From an uncultured Anaerotruncus sp. (GTDB taxonomy: Bacteria > Bacillota > Clostridia > Oscillospirales > Ruminococcaceae): a stretch of DNA of 9,441 nt. Each line of letters opens with the position of its first letter. Positions within the stretch are counted from its first letter, which is position 1. The position numbers and the translations under genes were made by a program. Positions 6,611-9,441 of the stretch are shown here, piece by piece. The notes below the pieces were generated by a model that was given only the letters and a program-made list of their open reading frames with translations, had not been told where the DNA came from and searched no databases. Location of the stretch: assembly GCA_910586875.1 (NCBI GenBank), contig CAJUJI010000115.1, positions 1 to 9,441 on the forward strand, read 5' to 3'.

Positions 6611-7798
6611 ATGAAACGATTTGTATATGCGGATAATGCTGCTACCACGCAGGTTTCTCAGGAAGTGCTGGAAGCAATGCTCCCGTGGCTGAAAGATGGC
6701 TATGGGAATCCGTCTAGCATCTATGCTAAGGGGCGTGAGGCCGGACATGCGATAGAAACTGCCCGCCAAAAGGTGGCTGCTGCATTGGGCGCACAGCCCG
6801 GCGAAATTTATTTTACCGGCTGTGGTTCGGAATCGGATAACTGGGCGCTGAAGGGAACGGCCCATAAGCTGGCGGCAAAGGGCAAAAAGCACCTGATTAC
6901 CACCGCGTTTGAGCATCACGCAATTTTGCATAGCTGTGCTGCTTTGGAAAAGGAAGGGTTCGAGGTTACCTACCTACCGGTCGGCGAAAAGGGAATTATC
7001 ACCGCTCAGCAGGTAGCCGATGCCATTCGTGAGGATACAGCGCTGGTTTCTATTATGTATGCAAATAATGAAATCGGCACCATCCAGCCAATCGCAGAAA
7101 TCGGAGAAATCTGCCGGTCACGCGGCGTCTGGTTCCACACCGACGCGGTACAGGCGGTCGGAAATGTCCCGATCAACGTGGCAGAGCAGAATATCGATAT
7201 GCTTTCTATGTCCGGCCACAAAATTCATGCGCCTAAGGGAGTTGGCGTGCTGTATATCCGGCGTGGTATCAGCATCCCGAATTTGATGGACGGCGGCGGA
7301 CAAGAGCGCGGACACCGTGCAGGTACCGAAAATGTTGCGTCGATTGTCGGGCTGGCGCGTGCAATTGAAACTGCATGTGCAGATATTCCCGCAAAAATTG
7401 AGCGGGTTACCAAAATGCGCAATCGGATTATTGATGGACTGTTGCAGGTGCCGCTTGCTCGTCTCAACGGTGACCGCGACCGCCGATTGATGGGTAATGT
7501 AAATATTTCTTTTCCAGGTGTTGAAGGAGAATCCTTACTACTCTCGCTTGACCTGTTGGGGATTTGCGCTTCTTCTGGTTCTGCTTGCACCTCGGGTTCA
7601 CTCGATCCCAGCCATGTACTGCTTTCTATCGGCCTGTCGCATGAGGTTGCTCATGGTTCTTTGCGTATCTCAATTTCCGACTGGACCAGTGACGAGGATG
7701 TAGACTATATTATCGAGAATGTTCCGCCTGTTATTGAGAAGCTGCGTGCGATGTCCCCCATGTGGGAGCACATGCAAAAAGGCGAAATCGTTCTTTAA
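6611..7798 (+). CDS. iscS: Cysteine desulfurase, NifS/IscS group I
   Basis: A 395-residue PLP enzyme that takes sulfur from L-cysteine, giving alanine and a persulfide on the enzyme, which is passed to the IscU scaffold and possibly to tRNA thiolation. Visible motifs are YADNAATT (6-13), FEHHAIL (100-106) with the PLP-stacking histidine, NNEIGT (152-157), HTDAVQ (176-181), the PLP lysine Lys204 in SGHKIHAPKG and RAGTENV (236-242). The persulfide cysteine Cys326 lies in the SSGSACTSGS loop. Length is normal and no key residue is missing. The ATG at 6611 fits the family N-terminus. Its ribosome site is weak (GGTGG, 6599-6603, 7 bases away). An in-frame TTG at 6539 would add 24 atypical residues and lies in the -35 box. 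iscU follows 39 bases later on the same transcript. Confidence 0.95.
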   Translation: MKRFVYADNAATTQVSQEVLEAMLPWLKDGYGNPSSIYAKGREAGHAIETARQKVAAALGAQPGEIYFTGCGSESDNWALKGTAHKLAAKGKKHLITTAFEHHAILHSCAALEKEGFEVTYLPVGEKGIITAQQVADAIREDTALVSIMYANNEIGTIQPIAEIGEICRSRGVWFHTDAVQAVGNVPINVAEQNIDMLSMSGHKIHAPKGVGVLYIRRGISIPNLMDGGGQERGHRAGTENVASIVGLARAIETACADIPAKIERVTKMRNRIIDGLLQVPLARLNGDRDRRLMGNVNISFPGVEGESLLLSLDLLGICASSGSACTSGSLDPSHVLLSIGLSHEVAHGSLRISISDWTSDEDVDYIIENVPPVIEKLRAMSPMWEHMQKGEIVL

Positions 7799-7837
7799 AT
7801 CCATCTTGAATTAAAATGAGAAAGGACTGTATCGGTC

Positions 7838-8260
7838 ATGCTATATTCGGATAAAGTATTGGAGCATTTTGCAAATCCGCATAACGTTGGTGAAATTGCG
7901 CAAGCGGATGGTATCGGTGAGGTCGGAAATGCAAAATGCGGCGATATTATGAAAATGTACCTTAAAATTGACCAAGGTGTAATCACAGATGTAAAGTTTA
8001 AAACCTTTGGCTGCGGCGCAGCAATTGCGACTTCCTCCATGGCAACCGACATGATTAAAGGTGCTACCATAGAGGAAGCGCTAAAGCTGTCCAACCAAGC
8101 GGTTGTTGAGGCGTTAGACGGTCTACCTGCTTCCAAAATTCACTGTTCTGTGTTAGCGGAACAGGCTGTCAAAGCTGCACTCGCTGATTATTACCGTAAA
8201 AATGGTGTGGACCCTGAGCCAATCGTTGGTAAAATTGAAGAATGTGATGCTTGTCACTAA
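7838..8260 (+). CDS. iscU: Fe-S cluster assembly scaffold IscU/NifU N-domain type
   Basis: A 140-residue scaffold on which IscS-derived sulfur and iron form a [2Fe-2S] or [4Fe-4S] cluster before delivery to apoproteins. The three scaffold cysteines are Cys34 (NAKCGD, with Asp36), Cys59 (FKTFGCGAAIATSS) and Cys103 (HCSVLAE, preceded by His102). No C-terminal NifU domain is present, as in stand-alone IscU. The tail is slightly unusual, ending E-E-C-D-A-C-H with two extra cysteines (136, 139) and a terminal histidine. The ribosome site AAAGGA (7821-7826) is 11 bases from the ATG. The gene is co-transcribed with iscS, and a strong terminator begins at its stop codon. No iscR, mnmA or other partner follows. 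Confidence 0.95.
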   Translation: MLYSDKVLEHFANPHNVGEIAQADGIGEVGNAKCGDIMKMYLKIDQGVITDVKFKTFGCGAAIATSSMATDMIKGATIEEALKLSNQAVVEALDGLPASKIHCSVLAEQAVKAALADYYRKNGVDPEPIVGKIEECDACH

Positions 8261-8295
8261 AAAAATCCCCAGACTTGTTCGTCTGGGGATTTTTT
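8260..8295. terminator. Bidirectional terminator between iscU and corA
   Basis: ATCCCCAGAC (8265-8274) pairs perfectly with GTCTGGGGAT (8281-8290) around the loop TTGTTC. A-T pairs extend the stem to 8260-8274/8281-8295. The T run on the plus strand ends iscS-iscU, and the matching A run serves corA, which ends at 8303 on the other strand. Confidence 0.95.
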
Positions 8296-8302
8296 AATTG
8301 CT

Positions 8303-9238
8303 TTACCGAAACATATCTTTTTTCATAAAAACTAAAGTGGTAATGATGCACAGCACAACCGACAGCACAACCGGAAACCATGCTTGTGCAACAGGCAAGC
8401 CACTTACATTCATTCCATAAAAACTGAATACCATGGTGGGAATTGCCATAACGATGGTGATACAGGTCAACACCTTCATAACGATATTCAAATTATTGGA
8501 GATGACCGATGCAAACGCATCCATTGTACCAGAGAGAATATTGGAATAAATATTACACATCTCGATTGCCTGCTTGACCTCAATCAGCACATCTTCCAAG
8601 AGGTCCTCATCCTCTTCATAAAGCTTGATAATTCGGCCGCGTAGAATCTTCTCAAGGGTTACCTCATCCGCCTTGAGAGAGGTGGAAAAAAACACCAGCG
8701 ATTTTTCCAGCCCCAATAGTTGAATAAGCTCCTTGTTCTTCATGGATTGATGTAGCCGTTGTTCGGTTGAGGAGGAAATTTTGTCGATCTGCTTTAGGTA
8801 AATCAGAAAACGAGTGGCGATACGCAACAATGTCATCAATAAAAACTGCGTTTTCATCGAGGTTTGAAGACCGCGCACCCTCCCCTGCGCCATATCACAG
8901 ATGGTCAAATTCTCCTCCAAACAGACGGTGATTACATAGTCCTTGGTCATAATAATTCCCATCGGGAGGGTGGTATAAAGGATTGTTTTATTTTCGTCGG
9001 TTTGTTCCTCCGCAGAGGGGTAGTCAACAATCACCAATGTCTGTCCTTCTTCGCTTTCGATACGGGAGCTTTCCTCCTCATCAAGCGCAGCACGCACAAA
9101 GTCCACCAACACACCCAAATCTCCGGTTAGGTAGGTCAGCTCTGCCTCTGTGGGGGTTACTACTGAAATCCAACATCCAGCTTCGGGTGCATCAATCCTG
9201 ATGATGCGATTGTCGACGGTTTTATAAAAGTTTAGCAT
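8303..9238 (-). CDS. corA: CorA-family divalent cation (Mg2+) transporter
   Basis: This 311-residue protein has the CorA design. A soluble alpha/beta N-terminal domain (about 1-120) is followed by a long helical stalk rich in charged residues (about 120-250). TM1 (about 253-274) ends in the signature YGMN (274-277), and TM2 (about 287-305) leads to the basic tail MKKDMFR. Members form pentameric inner-membrane channels that carry Mg2+, sometimes Co2+ or Ni2+, gated by Mg2+ bound to the cytosolic domain. Ion choice cannot be read off; the acidic loop EEDEDLLEDV (208-217) lies in the stalk. The start ATG has AGGGG at 9246-9250 seven bases upstream, which is buried in a predicted hairpin. A short ORF precedes it. 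It is convergent with iscU and shares its terminator. Confidence 0.93.
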   Translation of the reverse strand: MLNFYKTVDNRIIRIDAPEAGCWISVVTPTEAELTYLTGDLGVLVDFVRAALDEEESSRIESEEGQTLVIVDYPSAEEQTDENKTILYTTLPMGIIMTKDYVITVCLEENLTICDMAQGRVRGLQTSMKTQFLLMTLLRIATRFLIYLKQIDKISSSTEQRLHQSMKNKELIQLLGLEKSLVFFSTSLKADEVTLEKILRGRIIKLYEEDEDLLEDVLIEVKQAIEMCNIYSNILSGTMDAFASVISNNLNIVMKVLTCITIVMAIPTMVFSFYGMNVSGLPVAQAWFPVVLSVVLCIITTLVFMKKDMFR

Positions 9239-9239
9239 C

Positions 9240-9266
9240 GTAAAACCCCTTTCGCAAGGGCTTTAC
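9240..9266 (-). promoter_or_regulatory. GNRA-capped hairpin over the corA ribosome binding site
   Basis: On the minus strand, CCCTT (9256-9260) pairs with AAGGG (9247-9251) around a GCGA tetraloop, a member of the stable GNRA class. After a G-G mismatch (9261/9246) and one bulged T (9245), GTAAA (9262-9266) pairs with TTTAC (9240-9244). The 3' arm holds the corA Shine-Dalgarno AGGGG. The 5' arm holds the stop codon of the upstream short ORF, so a ribosome finishing that ORF would open the hairpin. Confidence 0.6.
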
Positions 9267-9349
9267 ATTCTGTTGATGTACACCCTTGCCCTTATTCTCT
9301 TTTCCACTTTGCTTTTACTGGAACTACTACTTCCAGGGTCAGGGTTCAC
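9263..9349 (-). CDS. Candidate 28-residue leader peptide of corA (MNPDP type)
   Basis: The GTG start (9347-9349) has a strong GGAGG (9357-9361) 7 bases upstream. The ORF runs 28 codons to TAA (9263-9265) and stops 24 bases before the corA ATG. The peptide begins MNPDPG, then has five serines, then a strongly basic part (KVEKRIRARVY) and ends near NRM. There is no signal peptide or membrane segment. The M-x-P-D-P opening resembles MgtL (M-E-P-D-P...), the leader peptide of the enterobacterial Mg2+ transporter gene mgtA. Position, ribosome site and overlap with the corA-masking hairpin suggest a regulatory leader peptide. It could instead be a free small protein, or chance. I know no named family for it. 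Confidence 0.6.
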   Translation of the reverse strand: MNPDPGSSSSSKSKVEKRIRARVYINRM

Positions 9350-9373
9350 ATCTACACCTCCAGATCAATAAAA

Positions 9374-9397
9374 TTTTTATCTTTTAAACGATAAAAA
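9374..9397 (-). repeat. Inverted repeat overlapping the terminator T-run
   Basis: TTTTTATC (9374-9381) is the reverse complement of GATAAAAA (9390-9397), separated by 8 bases. On the minus-strand RNA the U-run that follows the 9397-9425 hairpin would form its 5' arm. It is entirely AT-rich, so the structure would be weak. Confidence 0.4.
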
Positions 9398-9425
9398 CAG
9401 AGAATACGATTTTTGTATTCTCTGT
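9393..9425 (-). terminator. Intrinsic terminator or attenuator upstream of the corA leader
   Basis: On the minus strand, ACAGAGAATAC (9415-9425) pairs perfectly over 11 bp with GTATTCTCTGT (9397-9407) around a 7-base loop. Five T residues (9393-9397) follow. No T run follows on the plus strand, so it acts leftward. It is either the end of a minus-strand gene lying beyond the window edge or an attenuator in the corA transcript; the two cannot be told apart here. Confidence 0.7.
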
Positions 9426-9427
9426 CT

Positions 9428-9436
9428 ATTGTATCA
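9428..9436 (-). promoter_or_regulatory. Possible extended -10 promoter element, -35 outside the window
   Basis: On the minus strand, TGA is followed by TACAAT, which matches the TGn extended -10 motif and five of six -10 bases. Transcription would start near 9421, inside the hairpin at 9397-9425. That would place the terminator-like hairpin at the very 5' end of the corA RNA. The -35 region is cut off by the window edge. Confidence 0.3.
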
Positions 9437-9441
9437 CAAAC

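Noticed and set aside
9239..9441. M-box (ykoK) Mg2+ riboswitch before corA
   Set aside because: The stretch is too short and AT-rich and shows none of the conserved M-box core. The short ORF explains the region better.

Overview
The window looks like chromosomal housekeeping DNA from a Gram-positive anaerobe of the class Clostridia, most like Oscillospirales/Ruminococcaceae. The organism call is inference. It rests on Shine-Dalgarno sequences of the AGGAGG type, vegetative (sigma-A-like) promoters, an RNase J, a cysteine desulfurase/IscU pair with no other isc genes, and the gene styles. There is no tRNA, rRNA, CRISPR array, IS element or phage gene. Eight sizeable genes and one candidate 28-codon ORF are supported.

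Layout. (1) 1-917, plus strand: a good promoter drives a two-gene unit encoding a DUF6530-like conserved protein and a small GIY-YIG-fold protein whose catalytic tyrosines are missing. (2) 984-1035: a very long bidirectional terminator. (3) 1063-3177, minus strand: RNase J with an unusual 150-residue basic N-terminal extension. (4) 3438-5756, minus strand: a 772-residue sugar-1-phosphate nucleotidyltransferase, with a hexapeptide-repeat middle and a phosphomannomutase-like C-terminal half that has lost all four signature motifs. It is preceded by a leader of about 200 nt. (5) 5963-6031: divergent promoters, the right-hand one serving ribonuclease HI (6069-6521, plus). (6) 6611-8260, plus strand: cysteine desulfurase and the IscU scaffold, the core of Fe-S cluster assembly, ending at a strong bidirectional terminator. 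(7) 8303-9238, minus strand: a CorA-family divalent-cation transporter.

The most interesting part is the corA leader (9239-9441). A short ORF at 9263-9349 (minus) has a strong Shine-Dalgarno sequence and a GTG start. It encodes a 28-residue peptide beginning M-N-P-D-P. The enterobacterial MgtL leader peptide upstream of the Mg2+ transporter gene mgtA begins M-E-P-D-P, and its nascent EPDP stretch destabilises the ribosome when Mg2+ is low. Here the short ORF stops 24 nt before corA. Its stop codon lies inside a GNRA-capped hairpin that buries the corA Shine-Dalgarno sequence. This reads as a candidate Mg2+-sensing leader peptide with a translational switch, built from different sequence and in a different phylum from the known case.
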